Below are positions 13,886 through 19,857 of a DNA stretch of 23,452 nucleotides, one piece after another. How positions within the stretch are numbered: position 1 is the first letter of the stretch; the number at the start of each line of letters is the position of its first letter. This stretch comes from a virus, in IMG/VR virus record IMGVR_UViG_3300027734_000324, positions 1 through 23,452 of that record, one strand, 5' to 3'. Below the pieces are notes generated by a model. That model made no database searches. It saw only the letters and a list, made by a program, of their open reading frames with translations, and was not told the DNA's origin. Position numbers and translations under genes: made by a program.

Positions 13886-14656
13886 ATGCACTACTATCAA
13901 TTTCACATTGGTGACTACATGAGTCACACACGTCATCTTTCTCTTTTTGAGGATTTGGCATACAGGCGATTGCTTGATTTTTACTTTTTACATGAACAAC
14001 CAATAAAGCACAGAGATGTTGCTCGGCAGATTGGTATGCGTGAGCATGAAGAAGATGTTTTAACAGTCCTCAATGAGTATTTTCTTTCTACGCCAGAAGG
14101 ATTTGTTAATCCAAGGGCTGACAAGGAAATAAAGCAGTACAAAGAGTTCTCTGCGGCTGGAAAGCGTGGGGCGGCCAAGAGGTGGGGAACACCCCCTGAT
14201 GGGGAGGCTATTAGCCCCCCTAATGCTACCCCAATAGCAACCAATAACCATAAACCATTAACCATAAACCAAGAACCAAATATATCTATATGTCCACCTA
14301 GCGGTGAACTTGAAGACGCAAAAATTCCAAAATGTGAACATCAGTCAGTCATTGATATGTATCACAAGTATCTACCAACTCTGAGAAAGGTAGAAGTATG
14401 GAATTCTGCTAGACAGGGATACTTGAGACAGAGATGGCGTGAGGTGGCTATCGAGTTGTCAAAAGAAAAAGACATTACTGCTGGCGACATTCTTACTTGG
14501 TTTGCAGACTTCTTCCAGCACATTGGAGCATCTAAGTTTTTGACAGGTAAGGTCAATAGCAAAGATGGTAGAGCATTTACTGCGGATTTAGAGTGGATTT
14601 TGAAGCCAAGCAATTTTGCAAAAATCGTTGAAGGAAAATATCATGGCACTAACTAA
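13886..14656 (+). CDS. DUF1376 phage replication initiation protein, 256 aa
   Basis: Residues 1-90 are a typical DUF1376 domain (YYQFHIGDYMSHTRHLSLFE, then DLAYRRLLDFYFLHEQPI), a winged-helix-like module of phage replication proteins. Residues about 95-145 are a low-complexity linker (GTPPDGEAISPPNATPIATN). Residues 150-250 form a second helical domain ending in FTADLEWILKPSNFAKIVEG, the usual end of phage replisome-organiser proteins. The layout resembles lambda O: an origin-binding N-terminus, a linker whose DNA carries repeats, and a C-terminal partner domain. It probably binds the repeats at 14239-14280 and recruits the host helicase. The ribosome site is weak. No helicase gene is seen next to it. 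Confidence 0.75.
   Translation: MHYYQFHIGDYMSHTRHLSLFEDLAYRRLLDFYFLHEQPIKHRDVARQIGMREHEEDVLTVLNEYFLSTPEGFVNPRADKEIKQYKEFSAAGKRGAAKRWGTPPDGEAISPPNATPIATNNHKPLTINQEPNISICPPSGELEDAKIPKCEHQSVIDMYHKYLPTLRKVEVWNSARQGYLRQRWREVAIELSKEKDITAGDILTWFADFFQHIGASKFLTGKVNSKDGRAFTADLEWILKPSNFAKIVEGKYHGTN
14184..14292 (+). other. Putative replication origin: hairpins, 7-bp iterons and AT-rich segment
   Basis: Two G/C hairpins come first: GGGG/CCCC at 14184-14195, and 14201-14220, where GGGG-A-GGCT pairs with AGCC-CCCC around ATT. Then six tandem 7-mers of consensus AACCAWN run from 14239 to 14280, followed by an A/T-only-like segment (TATATCTATATG, 14281-14292). The order of repeats then easily melted DNA inside the replication gene is the plan of the lambda origin. 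Assignment as origin is inference. Confidence 0.55.
14239..14280 (+). repeat. Six tandem 7-bp iterons
   Basis: Six consecutive heptamers all begin AACCA and vary only in the last two bases. Within them the 12-mer TAACCATAAACC occurs twice, at 14245-14256 and 14259-14270. They encode the linker residues around NNHKPLTINQEP of the replication protein. Confidence 0.8.
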
Positions 14657-14861
14657 TTTCAAGAATCAGCAAGTTGAGTCTAGTTTTGATAAAAATTTAT
14701 GTTCTGCAGGTGGATGCAATAACTGGTGGACAGTAAAGATTGACAAACCTAAATGCTCATTCCATCAATGGGAAAGCGATGCAAAACCTAGAGCCGCTAA
14801 GTTGCCTGAATTAAAAGAAAAGACTGTGGCGCAATGGTATGACGACAGAGAGGTTTTTTAA
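14643..14861 (+). CDS. Small Cys/His protein, putative zinc binder, 72 aa
   Basis: The start is taken at 14643, where AAGGA stands at good distance; the frame is open further upstream but lacks such a site. Residues 20-41 contain CSAGGCNNWW and PKCSFHQW, so C20, C25, C38 and H41 could form a zinc site. The rest is charged. It overlaps the end of the replication gene by 14 bases and its TAA overlaps the methyltransferase ATG (TAATG), so all three are coupled. A role in replication is suggested only by position. Confidence 0.6.
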   Translation: MALTNFKNQQVESSFDKNLCSAGGCNNWWTVKIDKPKCSFHQWESDAKPRAAKLPELKEKTVAQWYDDREVF

Positions 14862-15787
14862 TGAACACGATTGAATTTGGAGATTGCAGAGAAACAATGC
14901 GTAAATGGACTAAACAAGGAGTTAAGGCACAAACTTGTGTAACTAGCCCTCCTTACTTTGGTTTGCGTGATTATGGACACGAAGGACAAATAGGTCACGA
15001 GGAAACACCAGAAGAATTTATTAAGCAATTGGTTGAAGTTTTCCGATGTGTCTGGGATGTGCTTGAGTATGATGGAACTTTGTGGGTAAACATGGGTGAC
15101 AGTTATTGCAACACAAATGGTTTTGCTAGAGCTAGTCCAGAATATCAGCGTGAGGGAAGAAACAATATGCCAGCCAATGATAGAAAACTGGACAAGCTAC
15201 ACGCTACTGGACTAAAAACTAAAGACTTAATTGGTATTCCTTGGATGCTTGCATTTGCACTAAGAGCAGACGGATGGTATTTGCGTCAAGATATCATTTG
15301 GCATAAACCAAATCCAATGCCTGAATCAGTACAAGACCGATGCACAAAATCTCACGAATACATTTTTTTGTTAAGCAAATCTCACAAGTATTATTTTGAC
15401 CATGTAGCTATTAAAGAGCCAGTTAAAGAAGATTGGGGCACTAGAGATAGAACAAATGGTAAATATCACAATGAAGGAACAGGCTTGCAACCCCACTCTG
15501 GGTTAGAAAAATCTTATGAAATGGCAAATAAACGAAGTGTTTGGACTGTAAATACAAAGCCTTATAAAGGAGCGCACTTTGCAACATTTCCTGAAGATTT
15601 GATTGAGCCTTGCATCCTTGCTGGAGCACCAATTGGAGGAATTGTTTTAGACCCATTTATGGGAAGCGGAACTACTGCACAAGTTGCTCAAAACCTTGGA
15701 AGACAATATCTTGGTTGCGAATTAAATCCTGAGTATGAAAAATTACAAAAGAAAAGAACAGCACAAACATCGTTGGATTTTGTATGA
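14861..15787 (+). CDS. DNA methyltransferase, beta class (N4-cytosine or N6-adenine), 308 aa
   Basis: The protein starts with a typical MNTIEFGDCRETM segment, followed by TSPPYFGLRDYG (SPPY at 29-32, motif IV) and, near the end, DPFMGSGTT (264-272, the SAM-binding motif I). Motif IV before motif I marks the beta class. SPPY is most common in N4-cytosine enzymes but also occurs in N6-adenine ones. The segment between holds the target-recognition region. It has no partner restriction gene, so it is an orphan phage enzyme that probably protects phage DNA from host restriction. It sits in the early replication block and is coupled to its upstream neighbour. Confidence 0.85.
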   Translation: MNTIEFGDCRETMRKWTKQGVKAQTCVTSPPYFGLRDYGHEGQIGHEETPEEFIKQLVEVFRCVWDVLEYDGTLWVNMGDSYCNTNGFARASPEYQREGRNNMPANDRKLDKLHATGLKTKDLIGIPWMLAFALRADGWYLRQDIIWHKPNPMPESVQDRCTKSHEYIFLLSKSHKYYFDHVAIKEPVKEDWGTRDRTNGKYHNEGTGLQPHSGLEKSYEMANKRSVWTVNTKPYKGAHFATFPEDLIEPCILAGAPIGGIVLDPFMGSGTTAQVAQNLGRQYLGCELNPEYEKLQKKRTAQTSLDFV

Positions 15788-15814
15788 ACGAATTTAACTG
15801 GAACACAAAAGAAA

Positions 15815-16030
15815 ATGACACCAGAAGAATTGGAACACTTCAAGGACTGCGAAGCGAAAGAGTGGCTGAGACGCTACCAAGCCAAAAAATTGACGAATGG
15901 CTCAAAGAAAGCGTTAAGTTGGTGGCAGGGTGTGTTAGGGGACTTGGAACGAATCAGAGGCGTGTACGCTACTTTGGATTTGAGACAACGAATGAACAGG
16001 ATTCAAAATGAGACGAGCCGCAAGAGTTGA
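15815..16030 (+). CDS. Small conserved-type phage protein, 71 aa
   Basis: Two frames compete here. This one has the better protein character: CEAKEWLRRYQAKKL, then KKALSWWQGVLGDLERIRG and LRQRMNRIQ, a helical pattern with paired Trp and a final Arg-Met-Asn that I recall from small phage proteins. The other frame (15784-16011) starts at an ATGA junction but reads like translated noise. Its stop overlaps the nuclease gene by 23 bases. Ribosome site is weak (AAAAGAAA). Function unknown; possibly nucleic-acid related because of its neighbours. Confidence 0.6.
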   Translation: MTPEELEHFKDCEAKEWLRRYQAKKLTNGSKKALSWWQGVLGDLERIRGVYATLDLRQRMNRIQNETSRKS

Positions 16031-16274
16031 TGCAAACCAAGAGCAGATAGTCTCAGCCCTGAGAGCCGCTGGCGCATATGTCTGGATTATTGGCCTACCT
16101 GTTGATTTGCTGGTTGGCTACAAGAATCACACCTTTCTGGTTGAAATAAAAATAGACTCTAAAAAGCGTTTAACGAAGCTACAAGCAGATTTTTTCGAAA
16201 ATTGGTCTGGTAGCACCTTGGCAAGAATAGATAGCCCAGAAGCGGCAATAAGAATGATCGGAGTAGTCAAGTGA
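16008..16274 (+). CDS. VRR-NUC-type nuclease, 88 aa
   Basis: AGGA six bases before the ATG supports the start. The domain carries the PD-(D/E)xK pattern of the VRR-NUC group: D33 in GLPVDLLVGYK, then E46 and K48 in HTFLVEIKIDS, followed by LTKLQADFFENW with the conserved Gln (Q59). The small size fits stand-alone phage VRR-NUC proteins, some of which resemble Holliday-junction resolvases. It lies in the replication block, and resolving recombination or replication branches before packaging would suit a phage with ERF. The substrate is inferred, not shown. Confidence 0.8.
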   Translation: MRRAARVDANQEQIVSALRAAGAYVWIIGLPVDLLVGYKNHTFLVEIKIDSKKRLTKLQADFFENWSGSTLARIDSPEAAIRMIGVVK

Positions 16275-16603
16275 AAGCACCCTACAAAGCCATCGAATAC
16301 ATCATTGAAAACGCACCAAAGTATGCTGAAGCTAAAGCGCAAAGAATCTATCTTGAGGAGTTTCGCAAAACAAAGAAGGCTCTCTTAATGAAGGAAGCGT
16401 TAGCCAAAGGGATAGATTCTGCCGTTGCCCAAGAGAGAGAAGCCTATGCGCATATCGAGTACGCTGATCTACTAAAGGGATTGATGGCTGCTGTTGAAAA
16501 AGAAGAAACCTTAAAGTGGATGCTCATTGCGGCTCAGATGAAGGCTGACATTTGGAGATCAGAGCAAGCAAGTGAGCGAGTTGGCGTAAAAACTACGGAG
16601 TAG
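16271..16603 (+). CDS. Conserved phage early protein, helical, 110 aa, GTG start
   Basis: The GTG overlaps the TGA of the nuclease gene (GTGA). The protein is almost wholly helical: YAEAKAQRIYLEEFRKTKKA, then AQEREAYAHIEYADLLKGLM and LKWMLIAAQMKADIWRSEQA. I recognise the pattern from unnamed early proteins of many phages of Gram-negative bacteria, often next to a VRR-NUC gene. No enzymatic motif is visible. Tight coupling to the nuclease suggests a common process in DNA metabolism. It is the last gene before the second promoter module at 16604-16690. Confidence 0.65.
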   Translation: MKAPYKAIEYIIENAPKYAEAKAQRIYLEEFRKTKKALLMKEALAKGIDSAVAQEREAYAHIEYADLLKGLMAAVEKEETLKWMLIAAQMKADIWRSEQASERVGVKTTE

Positions 16604-16614
16604 GTATAAACACC

Positions 16615-16644
16615 TAGTAAATACTTTGTTTAGTTTGCTATACT
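16615..16644 (+). promoter_or_regulatory. Extended -10 promoter, twin of the leftward early promoter
   Basis: TGC-TATACT (16636-16644) is an extended -10. No acceptable -35 lies 16-18 bp upstream, unlike the leftward copy. The box TAGTAAATA (16615-16623) is 11 bp closer to the -10 block than in the leftward promoter, about one helical turn. It should drive the gene at 16691 and its coupled followers. Confidence 0.6.
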
Positions 16645-16680
16645 TACGTCAGCCCAAGCAATTCGCAAGGGTACTTTTAA
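16631..16680 (+). repeat. Right copy of duplicated promoter-leader module
   Basis: It matches the minus strand of 13131-13180 at 41 of 50 positions without gaps, from TAGTTTGCTATACTT to TTTTAAGG. The two copies face each other across the regulator-replication block. It ends 10 bases before ATG 16691, as the left copy does before its own start codon. Confidence 0.85.
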
Positions 16681-16690
16681 GGGAAAAATT

Positions 16691-16933
16691 ATGAGCACAT
16701 GGGAATTTGATACGACAACAGGCCAAGGTAGCGAAGTTGTTAAAGTTGTTTACGACTACGAGTCTGACGAAGATGGAACTTACAACGAGTCAATCATTGA
16801 AGTCTGGTTTGAAGGCAGAGATGTTGTAGGTTTGTTTTCTGACGAGCAGATGAAGGAATTAGAGATTGAGGCGGCTATGCGTTTTAGAGAGCATAAGCAG
16901 AACTACAAATATACAGAAGAATACGTAGAATGA
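16691..16933 (+). CDS. Small acidic hypothetical protein, 80 aa
   Basis: AAGGGAAAAATT precedes the ATG. The first half is beta-like and acidic (GSEVVKVVYDYESDEDGTYN, then SIIEVWFEGRDVVGLF), the second half helical (EQMKELEIEAAMRFREHKQN). It is the first gene behind the promoter at 16636-16644 and so is expressed under the same control as the leftward operon. It is coupled by ATGA to a zinc-ribbon-like miniprotein. No family recognised. Confidence 0.6.
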   Translation: MSTWEFDTTTGQGSEVVKVVYDYESDEDGTYNESIIEVWFEGRDVVGLFSDEQMKELEIEAAMRFREHKQNYKYTEEYVE

Positions 16934-17079
16934 TACTTAATTGCAAACCATCTCATCCAGATGCAAAGTGTGCAAACTGCAAAAGGCCATTGTCTAAGCA
17001 TAAAACGACAGTTCATGTCATTAACAGCAAAGACAAGGCTTGCATCTATGTACCTATCTCATTACAGGTGAAGACATGA
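16930..17079 (+). CDS. Zinc-ribbon-like miniprotein, 49 aa
   Basis: The ATG overlaps the upstream TGA (ATGA), and its own TGA overlaps the next ATG in the same way. It contains C5, then C14 and C17 as CANC in HPDAKCANCKRPLSKHK, and C38. The Cys-x2-Cys with nearby His is typical of small zinc ribbons. It is too short for a long-frame gene search but the double coupling supports it. Function unknown. Confidence 0.6.
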   Translation: MILNCKPSHPDAKCANCKRPLSKHKTTVHVINSKDKACIYVPISLQVKT

Positions 17080-17297
17080 CTGATTGGACTCAAGAGGAAG
17101 ACGAAGCCTTTAACCAAGTGGAAAGGCAAAGCAATCTTGGTAAGCAGATTCTTAAAGCTCAAGGTCAGCCATACCATTGGACATCAGAGGCTACAAAGGC
17201 GGCTGTCCAGATTGAACGTGAGGAATGTGCAAGGATTGCTGAAAAACAACTTAATTGGAATACTGCCGTTGCTATTCGAGCAAGAAATGAACAATAA
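17076..17297 (+). CDS. Small hypothetical early protein, 73 aa
   Basis: The start is taken at the ATGA junction at 17076, with AGGTGA upstream, rather than at 17040. The sequence is soluble and helical (EEDEAFNQVERQSNLGKQIL and QIEREECARIAEKQ). The IEREECARIAE motif is common in small phage proteins of unknown function. It overlaps the start of the Ref-like nuclease gene by 11 bases. No catalytic motif. Confidence 0.6.
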   Translation: MTDWTQEEDEAFNQVERQSNLGKQILKAQGQPYHWTSEATKAAVQIEREECARIAEKQLNWNTAVAIRARNEQ

Positions 17298-17544
17298 ACC
17301 CAATGCTCGTGAGCGTCTGCATCTTGCAAGGATTAAAGAATTGCCTTGTGGGGTCTGTGGACAGTCTGGGCCATCAGATGCTCACCATATTGAACAACAC
17401 AAGCAATATCTTTGTATTCCGCTATGCAAGGACTGCCATCAAGGTTCATTTAATGGTATTCATGGGCAAAAGCGTATTTGGTCAGTTATGAAGCATACAG
17501 AGATGACTGTTTTAAACGAAACGCTAGGAAAGTTGCTAAAATAG
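17287..17544 (+). CDS. Ref/HNH-like nuclease, 85 aa
   Basis: The frame is open upstream but the real start is probably ATG 17287, just inside the end of the previous gene. The core reads KELPCGVCGQSGPSDAHHIE, then IPLCKDCHQGSFNGIHGQ: two Cys pairs (C21/C24, C47/C50) and histidines H33, H34, H51 and H59. This is the treble-clef HNH arrangement of Ref-type nucleases, first known from phage P1, where the protein cuts DNA in a RecA-dependent way. RecA dependence cannot be assumed here because the P1 N-terminal arm is missing. It ends the early rightward block right before a strong terminator. Confidence 0.75.
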   Translation: MNNKPNARERLHLARIKELPCGVCGQSGPSDAHHIEQHKQYLCIPLCKDCHQGSFNGIHGQKRIWSVMKHTEMTVLNETLGKLLK

Positions 17545-17547
17545 GTT

Positions 17548-17597
17548 AACTCAGTTGCCATTGAGTTTTTAGAGAGTCTTGTACTCTCTTTTTTTTT
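17548..17597 (+). terminator. Strong intrinsic terminator with tandem hairpins
   Basis: AACTCA (17548-17553) pairs with TGAGTT (17562-17567). Then AGAGAGT (17571-17577), a 5-nt loop and ACTCTCT (17583-17589) are followed by eight T (17590-17597). The second hairpin is a textbook rho-independent terminator and closes the early rightward block. Confidence 0.9.
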
Positions 17598-17607
17598 ATG
17601 AGATAAT
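17579..17607 (+). promoter_or_regulatory. Possible promoter overlapping the terminator
   Basis: TTGTAC (17579-17584), a 17-bp spacer and GATAAT (17602-17607) precede the gene at 17631. The -10 matches five of six consensus bases and the -35 three of six. The -35 lies in the terminator loop and stem. It would restart transcription for the packaging genes. Confidence 0.4.
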
Positions 17608-17630
17608 GAATAAACTCCATGAGGACTGTT

Positions 17631-18083
17631 ATGTCTGGTTTGCTCGCACCACAAGCTGAAATTACTATCGAGATTGCCAATCAAGAAGGCGAATCTATGA
17701 TTTCCGCAGAAGAAAATGCTAAAACTCGTGAATTCCTGATGGAAAACTGGAATCTCGGCCCAGAAAAGACAGCCCAGCCAAACATGGACTACTGGCGCAC
17801 TCTGTCAAAGGTATGGCGCATTGCTCCAGAACAAGCCAAGCGTAACTTATGCGCTAACTGCAAGTATTTCAACGATAGCCCTGATATGTTGGCTAAGATG
17901 GAATCCGTACCTGAAGACCAGTTTGATAAAGATGGTGGTGGTCGTGGCTGGTGTTCTAAGTGGGACTTTATCTGCCATAACCTTCGTACTTGCCGAGCAT
18001 GGGAAAAAGGTGAGCAACCAGAAGTAGAGTCAGAAGACTACGAAAATGGTGACATGGAACAATCAACTGGAGAATTTAAATGA
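17631..18083 (+). CDS. Cys-rich protein with HiPIP-like GWC motif, 150 aa
   Basis: GAGGA before ATG 17631 makes this start better than the one at 17619. Residues 1-70 are soluble and acidic. Residues 74-124 hold five cysteines: CANCKYF (C74, C77), GRGWCSKWDFIC (C108, C115) and TCRAW (C121). CxxC-x2-F followed by GWC-x2-W resembles high-potential iron-sulphur proteins, but the usual Cys between them is absent and two lie further on. It may bind an Fe-S cluster or zinc. The C-terminal 25 residues are very acidic. It is coupled by ATGA to the next gene and lies upstream of the packaging genes; function unknown. Confidence 0.65.
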   Translation: MSGLLAPQAEITIEIANQEGESMISAEENAKTREFLMENWNLGPEKTAQPNMDYWRTLSKVWRIAPEQAKRNLCANCKYFNDSPDMLAKMESVPEDQFDKDGGGRGWCSKWDFICHNLRTCRAWEKGEQPEVESEDYENGDMEQSTGEFK

Positions 18084-18394
18084 GTAAATTAGTTCGTGAT
18101 GATAATGGTCAATTGACGCAGATTTATGAACTTGGAACAACCCAAGTATTGACTGTTACTGCTTCTAGTGTTCAGTCTAATGCCGTTGATGCTGGTTGTA
18201 CAATCGTTCGCTTGGCTACAGGTAGCGGATCGCATTGTCACTTTCAGATTGGCTCAAACCCAACAGCTTCATTGACAACAAGCCCAATGATGCCTCCTAA
18301 TTCTGTTGGTTATTTTAAAGTTAATGGCGGTGATAAAGTAGCAGTTATCCGTGGCGGTACTGCTGTTGATATTTCTATTTCACAGGTGGTCTAA
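18080..18394 (+). CDS. Small beta-rich protein, possible virion decoration protein, 104 aa
   Basis: The ATG overlaps the previous TGA. The sequence is mostly beta-type (TTQVLTVTASSVQSNAVDAG, then CTIVRLATGSGSHCHFQIG and KVNGGDKVAVIRGGTAVDIS), with a Pro/Met loop (TTSPMMPPNSVGYF). Small beta-sandwich proteins of this type occur beside capsid and packaging genes of many phages, so a head decoration or stabilising role is possible; this is inference from composition and place. There is no signal peptide. TAATG couples it to the DUF6496-like gene. Confidence 0.6.
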   Translation: MSKLVRDDNGQLTQIYELGTTQVLTVTASSVQSNAVDAGCTIVRLATGSGSHCHFQIGSNPTASLTTSPMMPPNSVGYFKVNGGDKVAVIRGGTAVDISISQVV

Positions 18395-18573
18395 TGAAAA
18401 CTCCAAAGATGAACAAAGTTGGCAAGGCTAAGATGGCTACTGTCATGCATGAGTTTGGCAAGGGTGAACTGCACTCTGGCAAAGGCGGCAAGGTTGTTAA
18501 GAATCCTAAACAAGCAGTTGCAATAGCAATTTCGGAAGCTGCTAAGAAAATGGGTCGCTACAAAGGTAAATAA
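18394..18573 (+). CDS. DUF6496-like basic protein, 59 aa
   Basis: The ATG overlaps the upstream stop by one base. The protein is strongly basic, with VMHEFGKGELHSGKGGKVVK followed by NPKQAVAIAISEAAKKMG. This pattern, 'K-V-M-x-E-F-K-x-G-x-L-x-S-G-x-G-x-K-V' then 'K-Q-A-x-A-I-A-x-S-E-A', is that of the small DUF6496 family common in phages and bacteria (family name from memory). It may bind nucleic acid, given its charge. A terminator hairpin follows directly. Confidence 0.7.
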   Translation: MKTPKMNKVGKAKMATVMHEFGKGELHSGKGGKVVKNPKQAVAIAISEAAKKMGRYKGK

Positions 18574-18579
18574 ATCCTT

Positions 18580-18604
18580 GGCTAGTGGTGTAAACTAGCC
18601 TTTT
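18580..18604 (+). terminator. Intrinsic terminator
   Basis: GGCTAGT (18580-18586) and ACTAGCC (18594-18600) form a perfect 7-bp stem with a 7-nt loop, followed by TTTT. It lies seven bases after the DUF6496-like gene and ahead of the ParB-methyltransferase gene. The short T-run suggests partial termination. Confidence 0.6.
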
Positions 18605-18636
18605 AACTTCACCAACCCGAAAGGGAGTGATAAAAC

Positions 18637-19857
18637 ATGACACAAAATCGTAAATTAGAATGGCGTTCAGTATCTACATTGATTCCTTACGCTAGGAACT
18701 CACGCACACATTCTGATGAACAAATTGCCCAGATAGCGGCAAGCATTAAAGAGTTTGGGTGGACTAACCCGATTCTTATTGATGGCGACAACGGCATCAT
18801 TGCAGGTCATGGCAGACTTTCTGCTGCCCGTAAGCTAGGACATGAGGAAGTTCCAGTTATTGAGCTAAAAGACCTAACCGAAACCCAACGTAAGGCTTAC
18901 ATCATTGCCGACAACCGCCTAGCGTTAAACGCAGGGTGGGACAATGAAATGCTGACCATTGAGTTAAACGACTTGATTACTGATGGGTTTGCTTTAGACA
19001 TATTAGGGTTTGACCCTAAAGAGCTAAACGCATTGCTTGAGCCAGAAGTTGTTGTTGGTTTAACTGACGAAGATGATGCGCCAGCCTTACCTGAAGAACC
19101 AAAGACTAAGCTGGGCGACATTTATCAACTTGGAAAGCATCGTTTAATGTGTGGAGACTCTTGCAGTGTTCACGACATGGAAAAACTATGCAATGGTCAA
19201 TTGGTTGATATGTGGTTAACAGATCCACCTTATAACGTGGCTTATGAGGGAAAAACAAAAGACGCATTAAAAATCCAAAATGACAGCATGGAAGATGACC
19301 AATTCCGACAATTCTTGCGAGATGCTTATGTAACTGCCGACTTGGTAATGAAGCAAGGTGCTGTTTTCTATATTTGGCATGCTGATTCAGAAGGTTACAA
19401 CTTTCGAGGTGCTGCACAGGATGCTGGATGGAAAGTGCGTCAATGTTTGATTTGGAAAAAGTCTAGTATGGTTATGGGTAGACAAGACTATCATTGGAAG
19501 CATGAACCATGCCTATATGGATGGAAAGAAGGTGCTGGACACCTTTGGGCGACAGACAGAAAACAAACAACCATTTTGGAGTTTGAGAAGCCATCTCGCA
19601 ATAAAGAACATCCAACAATGAAGCCTGTTGCCCTATTTGAATACCAAATGCTTAACAATACAAAGGGTGGCGACATAGTATTAGATTCATTTGGTGGTAG
19701 CGGCACAACATTAATGGCGGCAGAAAAGCATGGTCGGCATGGGTACTTAATGGAGTTAGACCCAAAGTATTGCGATGTGATTGTAAATCGATGGGAAGAT
19801 TTTACAGGCAAGAAAGCCGTGTTAGTGAACGCTAACGAAGAACTTTCGGAGATATAA
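18637..19857 (+). CDS. ParB-like/DNA methyltransferase fusion, 406 aa
   Basis: GGGAG lies upstream of the ATG. Residues 5-130 are a ParB/Srx-type domain (VSTLIPYARNSRTHSDEQI, then GHGRLSAARKLG at 57-68). Residues 160-395 are a beta-class methyltransferase: DPPYNVAYEG (DPPY at 196-199), HPTMKP (325-330) and SFGGSGTTLM (motif I, 351-360). DPPY favours N6-adenine. The fusion is common in phages and mobile elements. The ParB part may bind CTP or DNA and guide methylation; this is not established for this protein. It touches the small terminase gene with no spacing, so it is co-expressed with packaging genes. It differs from the SPPY enzyme at 14861. Confidence 0.9.
   Translation: MTQNRKLEWRSVSTLIPYARNSRTHSDEQIAQIAASIKEFGWTNPILIDGDNGIIAGHGRLSAARKLGHEEVPVIELKDLTETQRKAYIIADNRLALNAGWDNEMLTIELNDLITDGFALDILGFDPKELNALLEPEVVVGLTDEDDAPALPEEPKTKLGDIYQLGKHRLMCGDSCSVHDMEKLCNGQLVDMWLTDPPYNVAYEGKTKDALKIQNDSMEDDQFRQFLRDAYVTADLVMKQGAVFYIWHADSEGYNFRGAAQDAGWKVRQCLIWKKSSMVMGRQDYHWKHEPCLYGWKEGAGHLWATDRKQTTILEFEKPSRNKEHPTMKPVALFEYQMLNNTKGGDIVLDSFGGSGTTLMAAEKHGRHGYLMELDPKYCDVIVNRWEDFTGKKAVLVNANEELSEI

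Noticed and set aside
15784-16011. 75-residue plus-strand frame starting at an ATGA junction after the methyltransferase
   Set aside because: Amino acid text is noise-like, whereas the overlapping frame at 15815 has the Trp/Arg-rich pattern of small phage proteins. The good junction keeps a little doubt.
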